Below, piece after piece: positions 1 through 5,881 of a DNA stretch of 5,881 bases (position 1 is its first letter; every line of letters starts with the position of its first letter). Source of the stretch: OMOG01 sp041485845 (lineage in GTDB: Bacteria; Acidobacteriota; Terriglobia; Bryobacterales; Bryobacteraceae); assembly GCA_041485845.1 (NCBI GenBank), contig JBGPKH010000575.1:1-5881 (forward strand), written 5' to 3'. The notes below the pieces were generated by a model. The model was not told the DNA's origin, did no database searches, and was given only the letters and a program-made list of their open reading frames with translations. The translations under genes and the position numbers were made by a program.

Positions 1-320
1 ACCAGCGGGCCTTGCGGCAGTCCGCGGATGTACTCCCTATTCTCGTCGGTGAGGTTCTCCAACGTCCACAACGCGGCCGCCCGCGCCACCGGATTGAACC
101 ATTCCAAGTCGTCTATCCCGGTGCAGGCTTTGTCATGGTTGCCGCGCACCACCAGCGCGCAGTTGGCCCGTACCCAATCCACCACTGGATTGGGGTCGGC
201 GCCATAGCCCACCAGGTCGCCGCAGCAGAGTGCCCGGTCGTACAGCCCGGCGGTTTCCCGGATGACGGTCTCCAGGGCTTCCCAGTTGGCGTGAAGGTCG
301 CTCAGAATGATATAGCGCAC
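1..320 (-). CDS. YfcE/ApaH-like metallophosphoesterase, 3' end outside the window
   Basis: Calcineurin-like metallophosphoesterase, probably soluble and cytoplasmic, hydrolysing a phosphoester with a two-metal centre; the substrate cannot be read from sequence. The 106 visible residues carry the N-terminal metal-binding blocks: SDLHANWEAL (D8, H10, with N12 and E14), GDLVGYGADPNP (G34, D35) and RGNHD (N61, H62, D63). The GDLVGYGADPN form is typical of the small YfcE/MJ0936-like phosphodiesterases of roughly 240 residues, so more than half the protein, including the later histidine motifs, lies beyond base 1. The start is GTG at 320-318, giving VRYIILSDLH. An in-frame TGA lies ten codons upstream with no ATG between. 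A GGAG lies only 2 nt before the GTG, so the ribosome site is poor. It begins 13 bp after the stop of the other phosphoesterase, suggesting co-transcription and perhaps re-initiation. Family is secure; exact activity is not. Confidence 0.9.
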   Translation of the reverse strand, partial: MRYIILSDLHANWEALETVIRETAGLYDRALCCGDLVGYGADPNPVVDWVRANCALVVRGNHDKACTGIDDLEWFNPVARAAALWTLENLTDENREYIRGLPQGPL

Positions 321-333
321 GGCTCCGCGGAAC

Positions 334-1374
334 TTATGCCTTTCTCAGCCGCAAAACGGATATCTCGGGAGGTGCCCCGATCCGGGCCGGAATACCGATA
401 GTACCAATTCCGCGAGTGACATACGCCGCCGCGTGCCCCGCGCGATACAAGCCGTATACATAAGGCGTGAAGAACCGGGCGGGGTTGATGCCCCGGTCCA
501 GGATTTCGATGGTGACCTGCCCGCCATGCGTATGTCCCGCAAGCACCAGATTATAACCCTGCCGGGCGGCCACGGGGAAGACGTCTGGATTGTGCGAGAG
601 CAGCACGTTGAAAGCGCCGGGCGCCACCATGCGCTCCGCTCCGCGCAAGTAGTTCTTTCTCCCGGCCAGGGGTTGGTAGTCTACGCCCGCCAGGTTGACC
701 ACCGAATCTCCGAAGCGAAGCTGCCGGCACTCGCCGCGCAAAAAACGAATGCCGGCGCGCCCGCCGGCTTCCTCCGCGACGCGCTCCGCGGCGGCGTAGC
801 GCTCATGATTGCCCATGCACGCGAAGATGCCTGCGTCCGGCCTCAGCCGCGCCAATTGCCGGATGCAGGCTTCGAGCGGATCGCCCCACGAGGAAATCAG
901 GTCTCCCGTCACCACCGCGAGGTGCGGCCGCAGCCCCACGGCGGCATCGATCACCCGGGCCAGCTCGGCTTCGCTCAGAAATGCGCTCAAGTGGATGTCG
1001 CTGAGATGGAGCAGACGGAATCCGTCGAGATCCTGCGGCAGATCGGGCATCGGCACGTCGATTTCACGCACCCGAAAATCCGTGCGCTGCACCAGGGTCC
1101 CATACCCCATCACCGCGAGCGGAGAAGCCATCAGCGCATTGCCCGCGGCGTTGAGCACACGTCTTCGGCCTGGGTTGACGTCCGTCCCCCAGTGCTTCCG
1201 AACAGCGGCAAGCACGGTGTACACCGCCAGAACCACGGTTGCCGCCAGGAGGTAGCACATCACCACCCCGCCCATCAGCAACGTCGGGCGTCCCGGCAGT
1301 TTCAGGCGAGTCGTCAAACCGGAATAACCGAACATGCAGCCGGCGGCTGCCAGGACATCGAACACGAAGACCAC
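334..1374 (-). CDS. Membrane-anchored YkuE-like metallophosphoesterase
   Basis: Calcineurin-like phosphoesterase with an N-terminal membrane anchor; the catalytic domain is probably on the periplasmic side. From GTG 1374 it has 346 residues. Hydrophobic segments lie at about 2-18 and 32-58, then a Tat-like RRRVL (70-74) and another hydrophobic stretch. The metal-binding series is complete: LSDIH (D126, H128), TGDLIS (D158), MGNHE (N189, H190), LSHNPD (H261) and AGHTHGGQ (H281, H283). This is the pattern of the family containing Bacillus YkuE; acidobacterial and myxobacterial relatives have a similar helix-helix-RRxFL front. The start is uncertain: the frame opens back to TTG 1500, other choices are GTG 1365 and ATG 1335, and none has a clear ribosome site. 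I prefer 1374 because the longer N-terminus is Arg-rich and runs antisense to coding-like plus-strand DNA. Substrate is unknown; known relatives act on phosphodiesters, pyrophosphates or UDP-lipid intermediates. Confidence 0.9.
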   Translation of the reverse strand: MVFVFDVLAAAGCMFGYSGLTTRLKLPGRPTLLMGGVVMCYLLAATVVLAVYTVLAAVRKHWGTDVNPGRRRVLNAAGNALMASPLAVMGYGTLVQRTDFRVREIDVPMPDLPQDLDGFRLLHLSDIHLSAFLSEAELARVIDAAVGLRPHLAVVTGDLISSWGDPLEACIRQLARLRPDAGIFACMGNHERYAAAERVAEEAGGRAGIRFLRGECRQLRFGDSVVNLAGVDYQPLAGRKNYLRGAERMVAPGAFNVLLSHNPDVFPVAARQGYNLVLAGHTHGGQVTIEILDRGINPARFFTPYVYGLYRAGHAAAYVTRGIGTIGIPARIGAPPEISVLRLRKA

Positions 1375-1409
1375 CGCTCGCGCGCCAATCCGTTTCCAAT
1401 GAAAAAGCG

Positions 1410-1895
1410 GTGTTGCGCCCTGCCGCCGCCATCGTGCTGAACAGCGTCTACTGGGGCGTCGTCGATCCGCCGCCGTCCTGGACCGATGGCGGTCTGGCAA
1501 CTCTGGTCGCCCGGCACGAGCTTTATCATGTCAGGCGCGCGTGGCTGCTCGCCCGGGAGACCACCGCGCACGCCGATGCGATTGAGGAGCGCGTGCGCGG
1601 GGCCGGCTCCCCCCCGGTGGACCGCAAAGGACTGGAGTTGACGGTTCACCAGAGCCTCGCCGCCCGGGAAGAGATCGAGGCAATCGATCGGTCGCTCGGT
1701 TCGGCGGTTCTCCTCGCCACGCATCGCCGGGGCATTCTGCAATACCGGGAGGAGAACCGGCTACGGGACCTGCAGATCGTAAAAAGCCTGATGGGGTTAT
1801 TCTCCTCGGTGAGGGATCCCAGCGCCAGGCAGGAGACCCATCGCTGGCTGACGGATCTCCTGCATCAAGACCTTTGCGCCGGTACGATCGCCGAG
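1410..1895 (+). pseudogene. Orphan plus-strand coding segment with HELYH motif, no credible end
   Basis: I do not recognise this protein. In the frame of GTG 1410 the codons show a normal coding profile (third position about 79% G/C, second position much lower), and the translation is helical, charged and poor in Cys. No minus-strand frame here looks better. About 37 residues in is ARHELYHVRR, an HExxH pattern that slightly resembles the active site of M56/M48-type zinc peptidases, followed by AHADAIEERV. A single HExxH can occur by chance. The rest is helix-rich, for example YREENRLRDLQIVKSLMGLF at about 1743-1802. The frame stays open to 2423, but beyond about 1895 it lies codon-on-codon antisense to two better-supported minus-strand genes, so the true 3' end is probably lost or frameshifted. 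GTG 1410 has no ribosome site and the 5' end may also be truncated. It may be a gene fragment; a real gene overlapping its neighbours is less likely. Confidence 0.35.
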
Positions 1896-2039
1896 TTACC
1901 CGATTCCGAGGTCGTCGATGCGCTCCAGGGGAGTGCCACAGGTACGGCAGATCAGCGCGTGGCAATCGCCGCAGACCAGCGGGTCGAGGACCGGCTTAGC
2001 GCAGGCCGGGCAGTAGAATTCGGGAGCGATGTCAGACAT
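1896..2039 (-). CDS. 47-residue protein with three CxxC zinc-ribbon/RING-like pairs
   Basis: A small zinc-binding protein, too short for most gene-length cut-offs. It runs from ATG 2039 to TAA 1896. Six of its 47 residues are cysteines in three CxxC pairs: C10-C13 (CPAC), C23-C26 (CGDC) and C31-C34 (CRTC), with H27 as another possible ligand. The DPLVCGDC segment followed by ICRTCG recalls RING/U-box and zinc-ribbon folds, which hold one or two zinc ions. The tail TPLERIDDLGIG is acidic and looks like a natural end. I remember similar short proteins from Acidobacteriota but no function. It starts 27 bp after the stop of the secreted-protein gene on the same strand, so the two may share a transcript. 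No Shine-Dalgarno sequence is visible: the bases before the ATG are pyrimidine-rich. That spacing of cysteines is unlikely by chance. A partner-binding or regulatory role is inference. Confidence 0.75.
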   Translation of the reverse strand: MSDIAPEFYCPACAKPVLDPLVCGDCHALICRTCGTPLERIDDLGIG

Positions 2040-2066
2040 AGGAAGGGGACAGGCCGGAGGACTGCC

Positions 2067-2393
2067 CTACTTTGCAGCTTCGATTTTGTCCACTTTGATC
2101 GTTTTGGTCTTGGCGTCCAGGGTGCCGGTGACTGTGACTTTCTTGGCGGCGAATTTGGCCGGGGACTTCTGGTCGCTCAACACATAGGTGTCTTTGCCGT
2201 CGTAGAGGACGTACTTGCCCCCCATGCCTTTGATGCACTCGGTGACGCACTTCTCGTCGGCGCCCATCTTCATGTCTTTGTGGTCGGCTTTGGCGCACAT
2301 GTCGTCGGTGATGGTGCCGGTGAAGGTCTGGGAAGCCGGCGATGCGAACACGAGGGCCGACGACGCGATTACTATAGCGATCTGCTTTTTCAT
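2067..2393 (-). CDS. Small secreted protein, DUF5818-like
   Basis: A 108-residue exported protein from ATG 2393 to TAG 2067. The N-terminus is a Sec signal peptide: MKKQ, a hydrophobic stretch at about 5-17, and probable cleavage after SPA (18-20), leaving a mature periplasmic or secreted protein of about 88 residues. The mature part begins TFTGTITDDMC and has C33, H38, M41, M43, C49 and C53 within 21 residues, which could form a disulphide or bind metal. It then has short beta-strand-like segments (KYVLYDG, TYVLSDQ, KVTVTGTLD, TIKVDKIEAAK), suggesting an OB-like barrel. TFTGxIxDxMC followed by a CVxxC and FAGKKVxVTG-like stretch is the layout I remember for DUF5818-type proteins common in Acidobacteriota. 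The start is firm because GGGAG lies 6 nt upstream of the ATG. The frame stays open much further upstream, but that part is not protein-like. Function is unknown. Confidence 0.88.
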   Translation of the reverse strand: MKKQIAIVIASSALVFASPASQTFTGTITDDMCAKADHKDMKMGADEKCVTECIKGMGGKYVLYDGKDTYVLSDQKSPAKFAAKKVTVTGTLDAKTKTIKVDKIEAAK

Positions 2394-2728
2394 TGGATTC
2401 TCCCGTTCTTTTTTTCGATTTGAGGCCAGATTTCGTTGCACCTGGCTTCCGTAATTGGCTGCTTCAGTTGAAAATTGACACCCTTTTGCCGACGCTGTCG
2501 ATGTCCGAGTAGCGCCACGTACGCGAGGCTCCCCTGGGAGCCGATGATGCGGCCTGCGCGCTTCACGGGAATTGCGAGTGCCGGCAGGCCGGAGACCCCG
2601 GTTGCGGGTCCTTCGGACTGCCCCACTTCTGCCACCAGCCGCTGATCCATTCGGTCCCTCAAGAGCGTGTGCAGGTCTTCGGCCGCGATGCTGCCGGTGA
2701 ATTCGTGGCCCTCGTCGGCGCCCAGTCG
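2390..2728 (-). pseudogene. Decayed gene with WRYSDI...FQLKQP C-terminus, two frame breaks
   Basis: This stretch upstream of the secreted-protein gene holds one protein in pieces. First frame, from about 2728 to 2530: GADEGHEFTGSIAAEDLHTL, then IPVKRAGRIIGSQGSLAY, with strong third-position G/C bias. Second frame, 2529-2482: ASRTWRYSDIDSVGKR. First frame again, 2473-2390: FQLKQPITEARCNEIWPQIE, ending GRIQ and TGA. I remember a group of uncharacterised acidobacterial proteins in which a GSQG-like block precedes WRY(S/A)DI and the end reads NFQLKQPL.EARYN.LW, with more residues between these blocks than fit here. On that reading, two internal deletions removed roughly 15 and 20-25 codons and broke the frame. 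No ATG or GTG opens the first frame: an in-frame TGA lies at 2752-2750. A minus-strand frame from ATG 2843 (MADPVLAWLLAG...) could be the old N-terminus in yet another frame. Function is unknown; the homology needs a search. Confidence 0.55.
2400..2404 (-). promoter_or_regulatory. Ribosome binding site of the secreted-protein gene
   Basis: GGGAG on the minus strand, 6 nt before ATG 2393, is the best Shine-Dalgarno sequence in the window. It fixes that start despite the long upstream open frame. It sits inside the last codons of the decayed gene, whose TGA (2392-2390) overlaps the ATG as ATGA, so in an intact ancestor the two genes would have been translationally coupled. Confidence 0.75.
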
Positions 2729-2733
2729 AAGTC

Positions 2734-2761
2734 TTGCTGTCCTTATATGTCAGTATATGAA
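2734..2761 (+). promoter_or_regulatory. Possible promoter for rfaE2-mfd in an AT-rich patch
   Basis: This is the most AT-rich stretch between the divergent blocks. On the plus strand TTGCTG (2734-2739) and TATGAA (2756-2761) are 16 bp apart, a weak sigma-70-like pair (3/6 and 4/6 consensus bases) about 130 nt before the rfaE2 start. On the minus strand TATACT overlaps the same patch but has no convincing -35. It is the likeliest place for rightward transcription to begin, but the match is weak. Confidence 0.25.
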
Positions 2762-2839
2762 TACTTCGCGGGGCCGGTTGGAATTTCTGAATGTCCTGGA
2801 GCTTCCAGCCGGCCAGCAGCCATGCGAGTACGGGATCGG

Positions 2840-2863
2840 CCATTTGGACCATTTGGGGCCATT
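2840..2863 (+). repeat. Short direct repeat CCATTTGG x2 plus CCATT
   Basis: CCATTTGG occurs at 2840-2847 and again at 2849-2856, followed by CCATT at 2859-2863, with starts 9 and 10 bp apart. It lies 28 bp before the chosen rfaE2 start, within the probable 5' leader. Near-helical spacing would suit a repressor or activator site. It could equally be chance, and no known motif is matched. Confidence 0.3.
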
Positions 2864-2890
2864 GTACATGAGGCTGCTACACTGATAGCT

Positions 2891-3361
2891 GTGGGGCGCT
2901 TCTACAGCCGCGGGGAACTCCTCGACCAGCGGAAACGCTGGAAGCTGGAGGGCAAGACCGTGGTCTTTACCAATGGCTGCTACGACCTGTTGCATCCCGG
3001 CCATATCCGTCTGCTGGAGCGGGCGCGGTCGTTGGGCGACGTTTTGATTCTGGCGTTGAATTCGGATGCCAGCGTGCGGAGGGCGAAGGGGCCGAGCCGG
3101 CCATTGGTGGGTGAAGCGGAGCGAAGCGAACTGGCGATGGCGCTCGAAGCGGTGGACGCGGTTACGCTTTTCGATGAGGATACGCCCCGCGAGTTGATCG
3201 CGGAGGTTCTCCCGGACGTATTGGTCAAGGGCGCCGACTGGTCGCACTTTGTCGCCGGCCGGGAAGAGGTCGAAGCGGCTGGCGGGCGGGTCCTCACGTT
3301 GCAGTTGGAACCCGGCTATTCAACTACTAATATTGTCGAATTAATTCTCAACCAACCTTGA
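2891..3361 (+). CDS. rfaE2: D-glycero-beta-D-manno-heptose 1-phosphate adenylyltransferase
   Basis: Transfers AMP from ATP to D-glycero-beta-D-manno-heptose 1-phosphate, giving the ADP-heptose precursor of the LPS inner core, in the cytosol. The 156 residues match the stand-alone nucleotidyltransferase (about 160) rather than bifunctional HldE, so the kinase domain (RfaE1) must be encoded elsewhere. Family marks: VVFTNGCYDLLHPGH with the cytidylyltransferase HxGH at 35-38; LNSDASVRRAKGPSRPL (56-72), matching the family's N-S-D/RPL region; LPDVLVKGADW (107-117); and the terminal GYSTTNIVE (142-150). GTG 2891 is preferred because FYSRGELLDQRKRW aligns with the usual N-terminus just before the TNGC block. 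ATG 2822 is an in-frame alternative, but its extra 23 residues look unlike the family. No good Shine-Dalgarno sequence is seen. The stop overlaps the next gene's start, so translation is probably coupled. Product assignment is firm. Confidence 0.93.
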   Translation: MGRFYSRGELLDQRKRWKLEGKTVVFTNGCYDLLHPGHIRLLERARSLGDVLILALNSDASVRRAKGPSRPLVGEAERSELAMALEAVDAVTLFDEDTPRELIAEVLPDVLVKGADWSHFVAGREEVEAAGGRVLTLQLEPGYSTTNIVELILNQP

Positions 3362-5881
3362 TTCATCCTGCCGTTCGAGATCTGTTTCTGGAGCTGGGGA
3401 GACACCCCGGCTTCCAGGAGGCGCTGCACCGCGCTGGAGCAGGCGGCCATGCCTCAGTGTCGGGCCTCACCACCACCGCGAAAGCCGTGTATGCGGTGCT
3501 TCTGGCGCAATCCTTGGGCCGTCCTCTGATTGTTATAGTAGATGGCAACAAGCAGGCCGAGGCGCTTTCCGAAGCGGTGAACACGTTCTTCGACCTGCTG
3601 GCGGCGGATGATCGGAGCGGTCCGCAACTTCTTCCCGCTCTGGATGTTCTGCCCCTTCAGAGCCTGTCGCCGCACGCTGAGATCTGTGAGCAACGGGCGG
3701 TTGGACTGTGGCGTCTGGCGACCCAACGGGTACCGATTACGATCCTGCCGGTGGCTTCCGCGCTGTTGCGCATCGAGCCGGGCGAGTTCTATCGCCAACT
3801 GGCGCTGCGCCTGCGGGTGGGAGAGGAACTGCCCCTGGATGAAGTAGTTGCCCACCTGGAGAGCATCGGCTACGAGCGGCGCGAGCCGGTGGAGATGGTG
3901 GGAGAATACTCGGTCCGGGGCGGAATTCTGGACGTATTCTCACCCGAAGCGGCCAAGCCGGTGCGCATCGATCTGTTCGGCGACCAGGTGGAGTCGATCC
4001 GGCGCTTCGATGTCGAGTCGCAAAGATCGGTTCTCAAGGTTGAGGACTGTACGATACTACCGTTGTCGGAGTATCAGAAATCGCGCGCGCTGCTGGTGGA
4101 ACTCGGGGAACTGATGCGCGAGGCGGAGTTGCCGGGTCGCGATCTGCCTCCGCCCGGTGAAACGTTTCCCGGGTGGGAGCTGGTAGCACCGATGTTGCGA
4201 CCGCGGAATTCGTCGGTTTTTTCGCTGCTCGACCGGCCGGTCATTGTGTGGGATGAGCCCGATCAAGTCCATGCGGCGGCCGAGCGATTCTGGAAGCGGC
4301 TGGAGCAGATCGAGCGCTCACCGGCCTACGATCCGGATCGTATCTTCTTCCACTGGGAGGAGTTAGAGCGCCAGGCGGCGGACTCACCGGGAGTGGATTT
4401 CAAAGAGCTCGAGATCGGCTGGGACGAAACCGGCTTGCATATAGGAACGCGGCCTTCGCTGGCCTTTCACGGCAACATGCAGGTGGCCATTGCCGAGGCG
4501 CGCACACTGGTGGAATCGGGCAACCGCGTGGCGTTCTTTGCTTCTTCTACCGGTGAAGTGGAACGGCTGGCGGACATCCTCAACGAATACGCGATTCCAT
4601 ACCAGTTGGGACTCGAACAGTTCGAATCCACGCCTGCCTATCTGGCCCAGCGGGCCTACCACGCGGGCGCGGTAGCCAGCATCTACCTGGTTAAGGGTCT
4701 GATTCGGCATGGCACGGCGTTTCAGGATTCTAAAATTGTAGTATTTGGATCGGAGGATCTGTTCGAGACCTCGGAACTGGTGGCCCGCGCCCCGGCTTCG
4801 AAGTCCGCGCTGGCGACGTTTTCCGCCGATGTGATCGACCTGAAGCCGGGCGATTACGTGGTCCATGCAGAGCACGGGGTGGCGCAGTATCTCGGATTGC
4901 GGGAGATCGCGCAGGGGGAGGCCAAGGGCGACTACATGCTGCTGGAGTATGCCGCGGGGGCCAAGCTCTACGTGCCGCTGACGCGCATGGACCTGGTGCA
5001 GCGGTTCCGCGGGGCGGGGGAGGCGAAGCCAGCGCTGGACCGCATGGGCGGGGCCACCTGGACCCGCACCAAAACGCGGATCAAAGCCAAAATGCGCGAC
5101 ATGGCGGACGAGCTGCTCAAGCTTTACGCCTCCCGCAAATTGGCCGAAGGCTTTTCTTATTCACCCGATAGCAATTGGCAGCGGGAGTTTGAAGACGCCT
5201 TCGAGTACTCCGAAACGCGCGACCAGGTGACCGCTATCCAGGAGATCAAGCGCGACATGGAGAGCCCGGAGCCCATGGACCGGCTGCTGTGCGGCGACGT
5301 CGGTTTCGGTAAGACGGAGGTGGTGATGCGAGCCGCCTTCAAGGCACTCGGCGACGGCAAACAAGTGGCGATTCTGGCGCCTACTACAGTACTGGCATTT
5401 CAACATTTCGAGACCTTTAAGCGACGCTTCCAGCCATTTCCAGTCCGGGTCGATATGTTCAGCCGGTTTCGCTCACCCAAGGAAATCAAGGCGGCGTTGG
5501 CGGACCTCGCGGAGGGCAAGGTCGATATCGCGATCGGAACTCACCGGATCTTATCCCAGGATGTGGAGTTCCGCGACCTCGGCCTGGTAATTGTGGATGA
5601 GGAGCAGCGTTTCGGAGTCAAGCACAAGGAACGGCTCAAACAACTGAAAAAGACCGTCGATCACGTCAGCATGAGCGCGACCCCGATCCCTCGAACACTA
5701 CATATGTCGTTATTGGGGTTACGGGACATGTCGGTAATCGAGACGCCGCCCAAGGACCGACTGTCCATACACACCGTGGTGGCTGGGTTCCAGCCGGAAT
5801 TGATTCGTTCGGCCCTGGAACTGGAGTTGGCCCGAGGCGGGCAGATTTACTTCCTCCACAATCGGGTGGATTCGATCTGGG
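3358..5881 (+). CDS. mfd: Transcription-repair coupling factor Mfd, 3' end outside the window
   Basis: An ATP-driven DNA translocase that dislodges RNA polymerase stalled at lesions and recruits UvrA for nucleotide excision repair. About 841 of the usual 1150 or so residues are present. In order: a UvrB-like N-terminal module (SGLTTTAKAVY near residue 36, where the Walker site is degenerate as in Mfd, and GEYSVRGGILDVF at 182-194); a variable linker; the CarD-like RNA polymerase interaction domain (PGDYVVHAEHGVAQYLGL from about 497, then YVPLTRMDLV); and the superfamily 2 motor with DQVTAIQEIK, Walker A GDVGFGKTE (646-654), APTTVLAFQH (674-683), GTHRIL (727-732), the DEEQ box (747-750) and SATPIPRTL (773-781). 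The remaining motor motifs, the TRG element and the UvrA-masking C-terminal domain lie beyond the edge. The start is TTG 3358, overlapping the rfaE2 TGA; the first in-frame GTG or ATG falls inside conserved sequence, so a later start is unlikely. No frame break is seen. Confidence 0.97.
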   Translation, partial: MIHPAVRDLFLELGRHPGFQEALHRAGAGGHASVSGLTTTAKAVYAVLLAQSLGRPLIVIVDGNKQAEALSEAVNTFFDLLAADDRSGPQLLPALDVLPLQSLSPHAEICEQRAVGLWRLATQRVPITILPVASALLRIEPGEFYRQLALRLRVGEELPLDEVVAHLESIGYERREPVEMVGEYSVRGGILDVFSPEAAKPVRIDLFGDQVESIRRFDVESQRSVLKVEDCTILPLSEYQKSRALLVELGELMREAELPGRDLPPPGETFPGWELVAPMLRPRNSSVFSLLDRPVIVWDEPDQVHAAAERFWKRLEQIERSPAYDPDRIFFHWEELERQAADSPGVDFKELEIGWDETGLHIGTRPSLAFHGNMQVAIAEARTLVESGNRVAFFASSTGEVERLADILNEYAIPYQLGLEQFESTPAYLAQRAYHAGAVASIYLVKGLIRHGTAFQDSKIVVFGSEDLFETSELVARAPASKSALATFSADVIDLKPGDYVVHAEHGVAQYLGLREIAQGEAKGDYMLLEYAAGAKLYVPLTRMDLVQRFRGAGEAKPALDRMGGATWTRTKTRIKAKMRDMADELLKLYASRKLAEGFSYSPDSNWQREFEDAFEYSETRDQVTAIQEIKRDMESPEPMDRLLCGDVGFGKTEVVMRAAFKALGDGKQVAILAPTTVLAFQHFETFKRRFQPFPVRVDMFSRFRSPKEIKAALADLAEGKVDIAIGTHRILSQDVEFRDLGLVIVDEEQRFGVKHKERLKQLKKTVDHVSMSATPIPRTLHMSLLGLRDMSVIETPPKDRLSIHTVVAGFQPELIRSALELELARGGQIYFLHNRVDSIW

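Noticed and set aside
433..1440. Long plus-strand open frame across the phosphoesterase
   Set aside because: It is antisense to a gene with every metallophosphoesterase motif, and its translation is rich in His, Arg, Gln and Pro with no domain-like pattern.
1375..1500. N-terminal extension of the phosphoesterase from TTG 1500
   Set aside because: It has no ribosome site, an Arg-rich leader without homology I recognise, and overlaps the plus-strand coding segment. It remains possible that part of it (FHWKRIG) is real.
1531..1965. Minus-strand 144-residue frame
   Set aside because: The translation is dominated by Arg, Pro, Ser and Gly, typical of an out-of-phase shadow in GC-rich DNA.
2401..2415. 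Run of T after 2408 as a rightward terminator
   Set aside because: No GC-rich hairpin precedes it, and it lies in the upstream region of a minus-strand gene.
1239..2423. A single 394-residue plus-strand protein
   Set aside because: The first 57 residues are antisense to the phosphoesterase. The last 175 or so are codon-on-codon antisense to the CxxC protein and the secreted protein. Only the middle looks coded.
2067..2852. A 261-residue version of the secreted protein
   Set aside because: The extension before ATG 2393 is Arg-rich and unlike a protein, while the ATG has a good ribosome site followed at once by a signal peptide.
2669..2890. Upstream extension of rfaE2 to a 230-residue protein
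   Set aside because: The added residues do not match the family, include the AT-rich patch, and are antisense to the decayed gene. The known fold starts just before TNGC.

Overview
The window is GC-rich DNA with a strong G/C bias at third codon positions. It looks like a Gram-negative bacterial chromosome. An ADP-heptose (LPS core) enzyme indicates an outer membrane. The small secreted protein, the 47-residue zinc-binding protein and the C-terminal signature of a broken gene resemble what I remember of Acidobacteriota (Solibacter/Bryobacter type). That assignment rests on recollection, not on a search.

Left part (1-1374, minus strand): two different calcineurin-like metallophosphoesterases lie in tandem, 13 bp apart. 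The upstream one (334-1374) is membrane-anchored and YkuE-like. The downstream one (320 to beyond base 1) is a soluble YfcE/ApaH-like phosphodiesterase cut by the window edge.

Middle (1375-2890): this is the least ordinary part. A plus-strand stretch (about 1410-1895) has coding-like composition and an HELYH motif but no credible end. On the minus strand follow a 47-residue protein with three CxxC pairs (1896-2039) and a 108-residue secreted protein with a Cys/His/Met-rich segment (2067-2393). Immediately upstream of the latter is a decayed gene (about 2390-2728, minus), readable only by switching frame twice. An AT-rich patch and a short direct repeat (2730-2863) lie between this remnant and the rightward genes.

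Right part (2891-5881, plus strand): rfaE2 encodes the heptose-1-phosphate adenylyltransferase. Its stop codon overlaps the TTG start of mfd, the transcription-repair coupling factor, which runs off the right edge with about 841 residues visible.

The left and right blocks are transcribed away from the middle region. Rightward, rfaE2 and mfd look translationally coupled. Leftward, the secreted protein and the zinc-binding protein could share a transcript (27 bp gap), and the two phosphoesterases probably share one. I see no tRNA, rRNA, CRISPR array, insertion sequence or convincing intrinsic terminator. I found no coherent new multi-gene system. The best leads are the decayed gene, the orphan plus-strand coding segment and the CxxC microprotein.
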